From positions 1 through 23,451 of the forward strand of contig UQTD01000028.1 in the NCBI GenBank assembly GCA_900543845.1: 23,451 bases of DNA. The letters run 5' to 3'. Shown piece after piece: positions 1-10,208 of the stretch (position 1 is the first letter of the stretch; every line of letters starts with the position of its first letter). Under the pieces are notes generated by a model. The model was not told the origin of the DNA and ran no database searches. It saw only the letters and a program-made list of their open reading frames with translations. A program made the position numbers and the translations under genes. The stretch comes from an uncultured Collinsella sp. (GTDB taxonomy: Bacteria; Actinomycetota; Coriobacteriia; Coriobacteriales; Coriobacteriaceae).

Positions 1-2014
<2,014 letters not shown>

Positions 2015-2018
<4 letters not shown>

Positions 2019-2036
2019 GACCGCTCTCGGGCCCGC
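2015..2036 (-). other. Hairpin at the 23S 5' boundary
   Basis: Arms GCGGG (2015-2019) and CCCGC (2032-2036) enclose CCG / CGG pairs and a four-base loop. It lies exactly where the mature 23S should begin. It may be a processing structure or simply part of the pre-23S stem. The 3' partner strand of the real 23S processing stem is outside the window. Confidence 0.4.
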
Positions 2037-2282
2037 GGGATATCCACGTGTCGCTAAAATTAATTAATCGATATCATGAATAGCGCTCGTATGTCGCAAT
2101 TCGGGTATCTCATACCGCGGCACAGTGTCTTCACTGTGCTCGCGATCAGATGCTCCTCACTCATTAATAAGTGAATTCTTCTTGTTTGGATCGGATGAAT
2201 GATTGCTATCATTCTTGATTTAATCGCAGAAAAGAATCGAGTCTGGAAGAATCTGATCTTCCATCTCTCTCCTATCGCTATG

Positions 2283-2297
2283 CGGCTCTCAAGGTAC
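2283..2297 (-). promoter_or_regulatory. boxA-like antitermination element in the spacer
   Basis: The minus strand reads GTACCTTGAGAGCCG, matching the leader copy (4131-4145, GCACCTTGAGAACCG) at 13 of 15 positions. Known rRNA boxA elements in Gram-positives have the form TGYTCTTTGAGAACT, so this is a likely NusB/NusE binding site ahead of 23S. The assignment rests on the similarity between the two copies and their positions. Confidence 0.55.
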
Positions 2298-2352
2298 GCG
2301 GGTGCGACCCCGGGGACCGGGTGCTGCGGGGACTCCATCGCGGGCGACATCT

Positions 2353-2365
2353 ACCGGACGGGCTC
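2353..2365 (-). other. Pre-16S processing stem, 3' strand
   Basis: ACCGGACGGGCTC on the plus strand is perfectly complementary to 3939-3951 on the other side of 16S. After a 3-nt mismatch another four pairs (GCCC with GGGC) follow. Such long-range stems bring the ends of 16S together for RNase III cleavage. Confidence 0.8.
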
Positions 2366-2413
2366 CTGCCCTCTATTCGAGTTAAAGTTTGTCTCTCTAA
2401 GAATTAATCTCCC

Positions 2414-3925
<1,512 letters not shown>

Positions 3926-3938
3926 ATATATGGGCTTC

Positions 3939-3951
3939 GAGCCCGTCCGGT
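3939..3951 (-). other. Pre-16S processing stem, 5' strand
   Basis: GAGCCCGTCCGGT on the plus strand lies about 14 nt outside the mature 16S 5' end. It is the exact reverse complement of 2353-2365, giving a 13-bp stem that closes the pre-16S loop. Confidence 0.8.
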
Positions 3952-4130
3952 CCTCTCAGTTCATCGCTGATCGGTTCCGTTCGATTCATATGGTTTTAGT
4001 ATAGGAAAAGGAATTTCTCGGGGCCGCCTCTCGGCGGCCTTGCGAAAAACAAATCCAAGTTAGACCATTTCAAATGGTTCGATGTCTGCCCGGATGCGAC
4101 ACTGAAGTAAGTGTCCATCCTCGCAGTATC

Positions 4131-4145
4131 CGGTTCTCAAGGTGC
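4131..4145 (-). promoter_or_regulatory. boxA-like antitermination element in the rRNA leader
   Basis: The minus strand reads GCACCTTGAGAACCG, close to the Gram-positive rRNA boxA form. It lies about 210 nt before 16S, and a near-identical copy precedes 23S at 2283-2297. Confidence 0.6.
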
Positions 4146-4329
4146 ACGCCTGCGCTGGTTCCCGGTCCGACCGGGCCGCGCGGCAAGGAGATATATTGCC
4201 AGACCGGAGGGCCCCCGCGGGCGGGAATCTGGGCGTACACATTTCCTACACATTTTAACACTCAGCTTACGTTTGCCGGCCGTTCTCCACCACTCGCCGA
4301 GGGTCTCTTTATAGTGAAGCGTCATATGG

Positions 4330-5730
4330 CTAAAGCTGATAGGCTCCCTTAGCCAAGGCACAGCCGGCATCGAGCAACTCATCGCGCTCCTCCACCGAGA
4401 ACCCCTCGGCGTACACGCGAACCACCGGTTCGGTCCCGCTGGGGCGGATCAGCAGCCAGGTGTCATCCTCGAATGCCAAACGTAAACCATCCATATGGCT
4501 TACAGCCTGCGGCGCCTTGCCGCAAATCGATTTGGGATTCATGCCAGGAAGCAGCGTTCGCAGCGATTCGGCGTCTTCTGCCTCAAGGCGCAAATCGCGA
4601 CGCCCATAGCTCGTCTTACCAAAACTGGCCTCGAGCTGATCGACCAAAACGCCCAAGGGTGCGCCCGTCTTTGCCATAAGCTCACACAGAATCAGACAAG
4701 CAAGGATTCCATCACGCTCGGGCATATGCGCGGCGATACCGATACCGCCGGCCTCCTCGCCTCCCATGAGGACGCCACCCTTCTTCATCTCTGCAGCTAT
4801 ATATTTGAAACCGACCGGCTTAACGGTCACGCGACAGCCAAGCGCCTCAGCAATGCGGCGCACGAGCGTCGAGCACGAGAGATTGACGACGACACGCCCC
4901 TCCAAATTGCGAAATTGAACGAGGTCGCCCAAAACAAGCGCCATGATTTGATGCGGATGTATATATCTACCGCGTTCGTCGACCGCGCCGATACGATCGG
5001 CATCGCCGTCGGTCACCAGGCCCGCGCACGCCCCGTCCTCGACAACCGCACGCTCGCAAGCGTCCACCCATGGCTCAACAGGGTCGGGGCAAATGTCCTC
5101 TTGATCGGACGACTGTCCGGCATGAATCTCGTGCACCTCGACGCCTAGCTCCCGCAGCAGGTCGGCAAGATATCCCTGAGCCGCGCCGCCCATGGGGTCA
5201 ACTACCACACGCAGGTGAGCGGCTCGAATGGCCTCGGCATCGACAAACGATGCCACCGCCTGCATATAGTCAGGAATAATATCCGCGGTGCGATAGCGTT
5301 CCTCGATCCCCATCGGCTCGGGGGCCATGGTCTCTTCGAGCTCTTCGATGACATCCTGATTGGCCGTCGAGCCATCTCCCATGCGTAGTTTAAGGCACAG
5401 ATACCCCTGCGGATGATGGGACCCCGTCACCATGAGCGCACCGCAGGCCTCGCCGTCATACGCCGCCGCCCACGTGAGGGCGGGGGTCGGGACAGGCCGA
5501 GATGCGAGCGCTGCGTCCAATCCGTGAGCCGCAAGCACGCCTGCCGCAAGCTCAGCGAACTCGCGCGCCTGCGGCCGGGTGTCGAACCCTATATACACTG
5601 TTTTGCCGGGATTGGTCTTTTGCCACAACTCGCCGACGGCATCGGCAATGCGGGCAACGTTGTCGGCGGTAAAGTCGTCGTCGACGCGGGCGCGCCAACC
5701 GTCAGTTCCAAAATGAATTATCGCGCACAC
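4330..5730 (-). CDS. Phosphohexomutase (phosphoglucomutase/phosphomannomutase family)
   Basis: An alpha-D-phosphohexomutase of 466 residues, which moves phosphate between C6 and C1 of a hexose phosphate and so feeds glycan and wall precursor synthesis. All four active-site loops are visible: the phosphoserine loop TGSHHP (102-107, Ser104), the metal loop DGDADRIG (241-248), the sugar loop GGEEAGG (323-329) and the phosphate loop RPSGTEP (429-435). The N-terminus has the family signature FGTDGWRA. The phosphoserine loop differs from the usual TASHNP but keeps the Ser. I chose the GTG at 5730 because GAGGTG lies 7 nt upstream and the FGTDG motif begins at residue 7; an open extension to 5814 lacks family sequence. 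I cannot tell glucose from mannose or glucosamine specificity, so no symbol is given. It is the last gene before the rRNA operon and follows a terminator. Confidence 0.9.
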   Translation of the reverse strand: MCAIIHFGTDGWRARVDDDFTADNVARIADAVGELWQKTNPGKTVYIGFDTRPQAREFAELAAGVLAAHGLDAALASRPVPTPALTWAAAYDGEACGALMVTGSHHPQGYLCLKLRMGDGSTANQDVIEELEETMAPEPMGIEERYRTADIIPDYMQAVASFVDAEAIRAAHLRVVVDPMGGAAQGYLADLLRELGVEVHEIHAGQSSDQEDICPDPVEPWVDACERAVVEDGACAGLVTDGDADRIGAVDERGRYIHPHQIMALVLGDLVQFRNLEGRVVVNLSCSTLVRRIAEALGCRVTVKPVGFKYIAAEMKKGGVLMGGEEAGGIGIAAHMPERDGILACLILCELMAKTGAPLGVLVDQLEASFGKTSYGRRDLRLEAEDAESLRTLLPGMNPKSICGKAPQAVSHMDGLRLAFEDDTWLLIRPSGTEPVVRVYAEGFSVEERDELLDAGCALAKGAYQL

Positions 5731-5852
5731 GCGCAGACACCTCACAGTGTTTGAATCATGGTACGCATGAGGTATACCCTCAGCGCTCGCCCGGCAACCT
5801 GCCAAAACCGGCATTCACCATTTGGGCAAATGCCACCGACGATGTGCAAGCA

Positions 5853-5882
5853 ATAAAAAACCGCCCCGTATGGAGCGGTTTT
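5853..5882 (-). terminator. Intrinsic terminator after the homocysteine methyltransferase gene
   Basis: On the minus strand, AAAACCGCTCC, a four-base loop and GGGGCGGTTTT form a stem (with a G-T pair) that runs into TTTTTTATT. It lies just after the methyltransferase stop and separates that transcript from the mutase gene. Confidence 0.85.
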
Positions 5883-5887
5883 GACCT

Positions 5888-6781
5888 TTATATATCGAGC
5901 GCCTCGGCCATCGCCGCCGTGGTGATCGCCGTGGTTCCACAGCAACTTCCCACCATTGCGGCACCGGCATGCCTCCATTCGATGCAAGCGCGCGCGAAGG
6001 CTTCGGGGTTCTCGCGCCACACAGGGCCATCCTGAGTTTGAACCGGATCGCCCACGTTGGGGCGTACCGTGACGGGCGTAGTCGCCGATGCAACCATCCT
6101 GGGCACCGCCACGTTCGCGGCCGCAAGTGAACAGCAGTTAACGCCAACCGAGTTTGCGCCGTGCTTTTCGGCGTACAAAACGGCGGCCTCGATGTTGAGG
6201 CCATCGCCTAGCAGGTCGCCTTTATCGTCAACGACAAAACTTACCAAAACAGGCATGCCGTCGGCGGCATCCTGGGCGCCGGCAAGCATGGGCTGCAAAT
6301 TACGGATAGACGTCACCGTCTCGATCAGCAGGCCGTCAACACCAGCATTGAGCAAGGCGTATGCCTGCTCTCGCGAAATGCCTCGGATTTCTCGATACTC
6401 GGCAGAGTCTTCGGCAAACCACTCAATGCCGATCGGGCCCATCGAGCCCAGCAGCAGCTGAGGGTGCGCCTGGCGCGCATCGTCGACGGCACCGCGATTG
6501 ACCTCAGCCACGGACGGCGTAATCTGATCTTGCTTGAGGGCGTAGCTTGATGCCTGAAAGGTATTGGTAATGAGCACCTGCGCACCGGCGGCGACGTACA
6601 GGCGATGGATACGAGAAACAGTCTGCGGCTCGGCAAGATTCCAAAACGCCGGTGGGATGTCGGCGGCATCGTATTCACTCATCAGCACGCTGCCCATAGG
6701 GCCCTGCGTTAACAGGGTCTCGCTCGACATACGGCGCATAAGTTCCTCGCCGCCGGGGCGGTTGTAATAACTCGTATCCAT
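5888..6781 (-). CDS. Homocysteine S-methyltransferase family protein
   Basis: A 297-residue single-domain protein of the homocysteine-binding (pfam S-methyl_trans) type. Such enzymes transfer a methyl group to homocysteine to make methionine in the cytoplasm. The three zinc-binding cysteines are present: GVNCC (Cys216) and GSCCGT (Cys280-Cys281). The central motif GSMGPIG (112-118) also fits. The usual N-terminal DGAMGT is changed to QGPMGS (26-31). There are no folate or cobalamin domains, so it is not full-length MetH; the methyl donor cannot be read from sequence. Two starts are possible. The ATG at 6781 is 12 nt after the regulator's stop and has a poor ribosome site. The ATG at 6739 has GAGGA just upstream and would give 283 residues. 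I kept the longer form. It is probably co-transcribed with the metalloregulator upstream. Confidence 0.87.
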   Translation of the reverse strand: MDTSYYNRPGGEELMRRMSSETLLTQGPMGSVLMSEYDAADIPPAFWNLAEPQTVSRIHRLYVAAGAQVLITNTFQASSYALKQDQITPSVAEVNRGAVDDARQAHPQLLLGSMGPIGIEWFAEDSAEYREIRGISREQAYALLNAGVDGLLIETVTSIRNLQPMLAGAQDAADGMPVLVSFVVDDKGDLLGDGLNIEAAVLYAEKHGANSVGVNCCSLAAANVAVPRMVASATTPVTVRPNVGDPVQTQDGPVWRENPEAFARACIEWRHAGAAMVGSCCGTTAITTAAMAEALDI

Positions 6782-6793
6782 ATATGTGTTTCG

Positions 6794-7216
6794 CTATTCC
6801 TCGACGCTGATTCCTTGTTTTTCGAGATAGGCGAGCCAGCGGCTCATCGTGTCCTCGGAAAGCGCATGTTCCATCATGCACGCCTCGGAATCGGCCCGCT
6901 CAAAATCGACGCCGAGCTCCTGGACCAAAAACGTGCGAATAAGGCGATGACGGTACCAGATAGCCGTGCCGACCTCGCGACCACGGTCGGTCAGGATGAC
7001 CTTGCCGTAATGCGATTGCTCGACAAGCTCGGACGCCTTAAGCGCCGAAACTGCCTTGTTGACCGATGCCTTGGAGACACCAAGACGCTGCGCGATGTCG
7101 ACCGATCGCACGCCATTGGTCTCCCCTTCTTCGTTTTCGATGCGAACCATGCACTCCAAGTAGTCTTCGTTCGCCACTGTTAGGTGCAGCTCGCGCGAGC
7201 TATTTGTCGTATCCAT
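6794..7216 (-). CDS. DtxR/MntR-family metal-dependent transcriptional regulator
   Basis: A 140-residue repressor of the DtxR/MntR family, which binds Mn(II) or Fe(II) and then represses metal-uptake genes. An N-terminal winged helix (about 15-78, recognition region VSKASVNKAVSAL at 47-59) is followed by a metal-binding dimerisation domain. There is no SH3-like third domain, as in MntR. Likely metal ligands by motif alignment are Asp18, Glu21, His90 (YRHRL), Cys113, Glu116 and His117 (CMMEHALS). The Asp is typical of MntR, while the Cys at the first position of CxxEH is typical of DtxR/IdeR. It is the first gene of the minus-strand unit and lies opposite pepT. A TAGAAT -10 box (7247-7252) and an 18-bp palindrome lie upstream, suggesting autoregulation. 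The target genes are not in view. Confidence 0.88.
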   Translation of the reverse strand: MDTTNSSRELHLTVANEDYLECMVRIENEEGETNGVRSVDIAQRLGVSKASVNKAVSALKASELVEQSHYGKVILTDRGREVGTAIWYRHRLIRTFLVQELGVDFERADSEACMMEHALSEDTMSRWLAYLEKQGISVEE

Positions 7217-7246
7217 GACCTTCCGTCCCTTCTGCGTTCAAAGGCT

Positions 7247-7252
7247 GATTCT
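7247..7252 (-). promoter_or_regulatory. Candidate -10 box of the metalloregulator gene
   Basis: TAGAAT on the minus strand lies 30 nt upstream of the ATG. The -35 position at 17 bp spacing falls on the left arm of the inverted repeat at 7271-7288 and is not close to TTGACA. The call is weak. Confidence 0.4.
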
Positions 7253-7270
7253 ACTCCATCCGCCCGTCGC

Positions 7271-7288
7271 GGTATGCTGTGGCATACC
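7271..7288. promoter_or_regulatory. 18-bp inverted repeat between the metalloregulator and pepT
   Basis: GGTATGC-TGTG-GCATACC has perfect 7-bp arms in the gap between two divergent genes. It overlaps the expected -35 of the minus-strand promoter and could also cover a plus-strand -10 (TATGCT). It does not match the classic DtxR or MntR boxes as I know them. It is a likely operator for the adjacent regulator, but this is inferred from position only. Confidence 0.45.
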
Positions 7289-7336
7289 GTGCTAGAGTTC
7301 TTGTTGCACACGACGACCAAGATTGGAGCGGTCTTT

Positions 7337-8584
7337 ATGGAAAACAACACCACGAACCCCGACGTCCTTGAGCGCTTTTTGCGCTACGTCCAAATCAACA
7401 CGCAATCCGAGGATGCAAACTGCGACCAGGTGCCTTCGAGCACCGTTCAGTTTGACCTTGCCAACATCCTGGCCGAGGAGCTGCGCGAGCTCGGCGCGGC
7501 CGATGCCCATGTGACCGAGCATGCCTACGTCTGCGCGCATATTCCTGCGAGCGCGGGCGCGGAGGACAAGCCCGCCCTGGGCCTGATAGCACACCTCGAC
7601 ACCACCGAGGTTGCGCCGGGCGCCGGTGTGAAGCCGCACATTGTGCACTACGAAGGCGGCGACCTGGTCTGCGGTACCGTTGACGGCAAACCTGTGGCCA
7701 TGAGCACCGCCAAGCTTCCCGCCCTGAACGACCTTGTGGGTGAGGACTTGGTCTGCAGTGACGGCACCACACTGCTGGGCGCTGACGACAAGGCCGGTGT
7801 CGCCGAGATCATGGCGCTTGTCGCGCGTGTCGCTCAGGACCCCTCGCTGCCCCACCCCGCACTCGGCATTTGTTTTTGCCCGGACGAGGAGATCGGTCAC
7901 GGCGCCGAACTGTTGAACATCGAGGCCTTTGGCTGCAAGTACGCCTACACGGTCGACGGCGGTCCCGTTGGCGAGCTGGAGTGGGAGTGCTTTAACGCCG
8001 CCGAGGCAACCGTTCGCTTTGAGGGCCAGTCCATCCATCCCGGTGACGCCAAGGGCCGCATGGTCAACGCGGGCAATCTGTTCTGCGACTTTAACGCGCT
8101 GCTCCCTTATGCGCAGCGCCCGGAATACACCGAGGGCTATGAGGGCTTCTATCATCTTGAGGGCGTGTCTGCAACCGTCGACCACGCTACGGCGCGCTAT
8201 ATCGTCCGTGATCACGATGCCGCCAAGTTCCAGCAGAAGCTCGAGCTGATGGATGCCGCCGCAGCACTGCTCAACCAGCGCCTGGGCGAGGAACGCGTGA
8301 CAGTTGAGATCAAGCAGCAGTACCGCAACATGGCCGAGATCGTGCGTGACTACCCCGAGCTTATCGATGTCGCCAAGGAAGCCTACCTTGCCTGCGGCAT
8401 TGAGCCCCAGGTGCTGCCGATTCGCGGTGGTACCGACGGTGCGCAGCTGTCGTTCCGCGGCCTGCCCTGCCCCAACCTTTCCACGGGCGGCTACTGCTAC
8501 CACGGCGTTAACGAGTTTGTCCCGGTCAGCTCGCTCGTCAAGATGACCGACGTCCTCCAAGAACTCGTCGCCCGCTTCGCATAA
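7337..8584 (+). CDS. pepT: Peptidase T (tripeptide aminopeptidase)
   Basis: A 415-residue cytoplasmic zinc aminopeptidase of the M20B family that removes the N-terminal residue from tripeptides. The two-metal site motifs are all present: AHLDT (85-89), LLGADDKAG (146-154), DEEIGHG (183-189), VDGGP near 215 and HGVNEF near the C-terminus. The PepT-specific RGGTDGAQLSF segment is also there. Length fits the family (about 410). The ATG at 7337 has GGAG 8 nt upstream and aligns with family N-termini; an open extension to 7184 overlaps the divergent regulator and is not coding. This is the only confident plus-strand protein gene in the window. It ends in a good terminator at 8611-8648. Confidence 0.96.
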   Translation: MENNTTNPDVLERFLRYVQINTQSEDANCDQVPSSTVQFDLANILAEELRELGAADAHVTEHAYVCAHIPASAGAEDKPALGLIAHLDTTEVAPGAGVKPHIVHYEGGDLVCGTVDGKPVAMSTAKLPALNDLVGEDLVCSDGTTLLGADDKAGVAEIMALVARVAQDPSLPHPALGICFCPDEEIGHGAELLNIEAFGCKYAYTVDGGPVGELEWECFNAAEATVRFEGQSIHPGDAKGRMVNAGNLFCDFNALLPYAQRPEYTEGYEGFYHLEGVSATVDHATARYIVRDHDAAKFQQKLELMDAAAALLNQRLGEERVTVEIKQQYRNMAEIVRDYPELIDVAKEAYLACGIEPQVLPIRGGTDGAQLSFRGLPCPNLSTGGYCYHGVNEFVPVSSLVKMTDVLQELVARFA

Positions 8585-8610
8585 GCCTGGCTGCACAACC
8601 CTAAAAGAGA

Positions 8611-8648
8611 AATCGCCCCGTCCTCACCAGAGAACGGGGCGATTTTTT
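8611..8648 (+). terminator. Intrinsic terminator of pepT
   Basis: AATCGCCCCGT (8611-8621) pairs perfectly with ACGGGGCGATT (8634-8644) across a 12-nt loop and is followed by a T run, 27 nt after the pepT stop. Confidence 0.9.
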
Positions 8649-8689
8649 GCTGCAATGAGGACAGGTTGACGCGCGCCAGCCTCTTGACG

Positions 8690-8790
8690 CAAGGAGTGTC
8701 CCCAACTGCCGGCACAAAAGGAACGTCCCCAAGTGCCAAATGCCGCAAGAGTGTCCCCTTTGACTAGTCGTTTAAGAACGTCCCCGATGA
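8690..8790. repeat. Cluster of four GTCCCC-centred short repeats
   Basis: Four imperfect units share the core (A)AGGA-GTGTCCCC or AAGAACGTCCCC. The GTCCCC cores start at 8698, 8725, 8753 and 8780, so the spacing is 27, 28 and 27 nt. The two forms GTGTCCCC and ACGTCCCC alternate, giving a period of 55 nt. The first two units continue as CAACTGCC and CAAGTGCC, the last two as CTTTGAC and CGATGAC. It is non-coding and lies between converging pepT and lcp. It resembles dispersed intergenic (REP-like) repeats; no transposase is present here. Confidence 0.6.
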
Positions 8791-8847
8791 CTACCACTAC
8801 ACAGCATCGCAGGTTGAGCCAACGTCAGCGAGCGACGTCCAAGGCGA

Positions 8848-8916
8848 ACAAGTTGGCATGAAAAAGGCAGGGTATGACCTGAAGGTCAATGCCCTGCCTT
8901 TTTCATGCCAACTTGT
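8848..8916. terminator. Very long hairpin, likely bidirectional terminator
   Basis: Two perfect 25-bp arms (8848-8872 and 8892-8916) flank a centre with a further TGACC / GGTCA stem and a TGAA loop. Each arm contains AAAAAGGCAGGG or its complement, so both strands end in CCCTGCCTTTTT. This fits a terminator working in both directions between the convergent pepT and lcp genes. It is unusually long for a simple terminator. Confidence 0.7.
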
Positions 8917-8944
8917 CAATCTGGGCGGCGCGCAGCGTCGAGCC

Positions 8945-8972
8945 GTTACGGCGTTTGGTAAAACGCCGTAAC
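8945..8972 (-). other. Perfect hairpin directly after the lcp stop codon
   Basis: Arms GTTACGGCGTTT and AAACGCCGTAAC (12 bp) flank a 4-nt loop. It begins at the base after the lcp TAA. There is no U run on the minus strand, so it may be an RNA-stabilising 3' stem, with termination at the 8848-8916 hairpin. Confidence 0.55.
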
Positions 8973-10196
8973 TTAGTAGTTGGCGTCGTAACCGTTGCCG
9001 TCCCCGGTTGGCTCTTCGTAGTAACCGGAACCGTCACCCGAATCGCCAGAATCATCTGAGCCGGTCGAAGACGTCGCGGTGCCGTATGCATAATCATCGG
9101 ACGTATTTTCGTTGAGATCGCCAATGGTAGAGCTCGATCCATCGGACTGGCCCATGGTATTGGGGCCCTTGGGATCCTTACCAGCGTCGACGCGCTCCAT
9201 CATTTCCTTAAGCTCGTCCTCGTAGACAAAGACGTAGCTCACGCCATCAATCATGGTGCTGGCATCGGCATACGAAGGCAAGTTGGCCGAATAGATGCCG
9301 TCAACATCCATGCCGCGCATGGCATTGACCGTAGAGACGATGTCCTGAACGCTCATATCGGTCACGAGCATGTCGGACAGCGAATTGACGAGGTCGAAGA
9401 CCTTGGTAGCATCGAAGTTGTTGAGGATCTGGTTGGCAAGGGCGCCAAGTACCTGACGCTGGTGGCGCATACGCGTGTAGTCACCATCGGCATAGATGTA
9501 GCGGCAGCGGGCATAGGTAAGGGCGGTTGCGCCATCCATGTGCTGCTGACCGGCGGTGATCTTAATGTCGAGGTGCTCAGGGTCATCAACGTCATCGGTC
9601 GCGTTGATGTCGATGCCGCCGACCGAGTCGATGAGCGACTGCATGCCATCGAAGCTGACCTCGGCATAGTGCGAAATCTGCACGCCGCACAGCTCGTTGA
9701 CCGCCTGGACCATGGCCTCGGCGCCGCCGTAGGTGTGGCAGGCGTTGATCTTCATGGTCGAACCGTTGTAGACGACCTTGGTATCACGCGGAATGGAGAT
9801 GAGCGTCGCCTGCTTTTGCGTGGGATCGATACGCGCCAGGATAATCGAGTCGGCGCGGTATGTATCCTCGCCCGGGCGACCGTCAGTGCCAAGGAGTAGC
9901 ACGTAGAACGGGTCCTTTGCCTCGTCGGTATCAACCAGGATCTGGCGCAGGTTGTCGGTAATGACGTTGGAATCGCCGAGCTTGCCCATAATGGTGGCAA
10001 ACCACAGGCCGGCGGCAGTCGTAGCGCTCAGCAGCACACCGAGCACAGCAATGAGCGCAACGCGGCGAACCGTATGACCGCGACGGCGCTGACGGGCGCG
10101 CTCGGAATAGCGGGCAACGTTATCGCGGCTATAGATTTTTGCCTGAGCGCCGGTCGAAGGTCTTCGAGATTCCGTAATGGGCTTTTTCTTAAACAT
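8973..10196 (-). CDS. LytR-CpsA-Psr (LCP) family cell-wall glycopolymer ligase
   Basis: A 407-residue membrane-anchored LCP protein. Family members attach teichoic acids, capsules or other glycopolymers to peptidoglycan, working outside the cell on lipid-linked substrates. A basic cytoplasmic N-terminus (rich in R and K) precedes one membrane segment at about 45-68 (RRVALIAVLGVLLSATTAAG). The LCP domain then shows LLLGTDGRPG, RADSIILARI, SIPRDTKV, the YGGAEAMVQAV segment, the DSVGGIDI segment and a YTRMRHQRQV motif. The last 60 residues are a low-complexity tail rich in Ser, Asp, Gly and Tyr. I chose the ATG at 10196 (AGG about 9 nt upstream); an in-frame TTG two codons earlier is the alternative. 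It starts 12 nt after the murA stop, so the two are almost certainly co-transcribed. The polymer it transfers is unknown. Confidence 0.9.
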   Translation of the reverse strand: MFKKKPITESRRPSTGAQAKIYSRDNVARYSERARQRRRGHTVRRVALIAVLGVLLSATTAAGLWFATIMGKLGDSNVITDNLRQILVDTDEAKDPFYVLLLGTDGRPGEDTYRADSIILARIDPTQKQATLISIPRDTKVVYNGSTMKINACHTYGGAEAMVQAVNELCGVQISHYAEVSFDGMQSLIDSVGGIDINATDDVDDPEHLDIKITAGQQHMDGATALTYARCRYIYADGDYTRMRHQRQVLGALANQILNNFDATKVFDLVNSLSDMLVTDMSVQDIVSTVNAMRGMDVDGIYSANLPSYADASTMIDGVSYVFVYEDELKEMMERVDAGKDPKGPNTMGQSDGSSSTIGDLNENTSDDYAYGTATSSTGSDDSGDSGDGSGYYEEPTGDGNGYDANY

Positions 10197-10208
10197 AGGC
10201 AACCTGCA

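Larger units (their letters stand above)
3926..4329 (-). promoter_or_regulatory. rRNA operon leader and promoter region
   Basis: This 404-nt gene-free stretch lies between the phosphohexomutase stop and 16S. It holds several hairpins: 4022-4039 (GGCCGCC / GGCGGCC, loop of four), 4064-4078 (ACCATTT / AAATGGT), 4092-4120 (11 pairs with one bulged base, loop GAAGTA) and 4161-4175 (CCCGGT / ACCGGG). A 9-nt direct repeat TACACATTT occurs at 4236-4244 and 4247-4255. I could not find a convincing -35/-10 pair. Weak -10 candidates on the minus strand are TATAAA near 4310 and TAAAAT near 4255. No terminator for the upstream mutase gene is visible here. Confidence 0.55.

Noticed and set aside
6782..6793. 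A SAM or other methionine-related riboswitch before the homocysteine methyltransferase
   Set aside because: Only 12 nt separate it from the upstream gene, so there is no room for one.
7184..7336. An N-terminal extension of PepT
   Set aside because: It would overlap the divergent regulator gene and its promoter region, and family proteins begin at about residue 1 of the 7337 start, which has a good ribosome site.
7292..8596. A 434-codon open frame on the minus strand opposite pepT
   Set aside because: pepT has all its catalytic motifs; the antisense frame has none.
8690..8790. CRISPR array
   Set aside because: The repeated cores are only about 12 nt and imperfect, the unit is 27-28 nt in total, and no cas genes are near.
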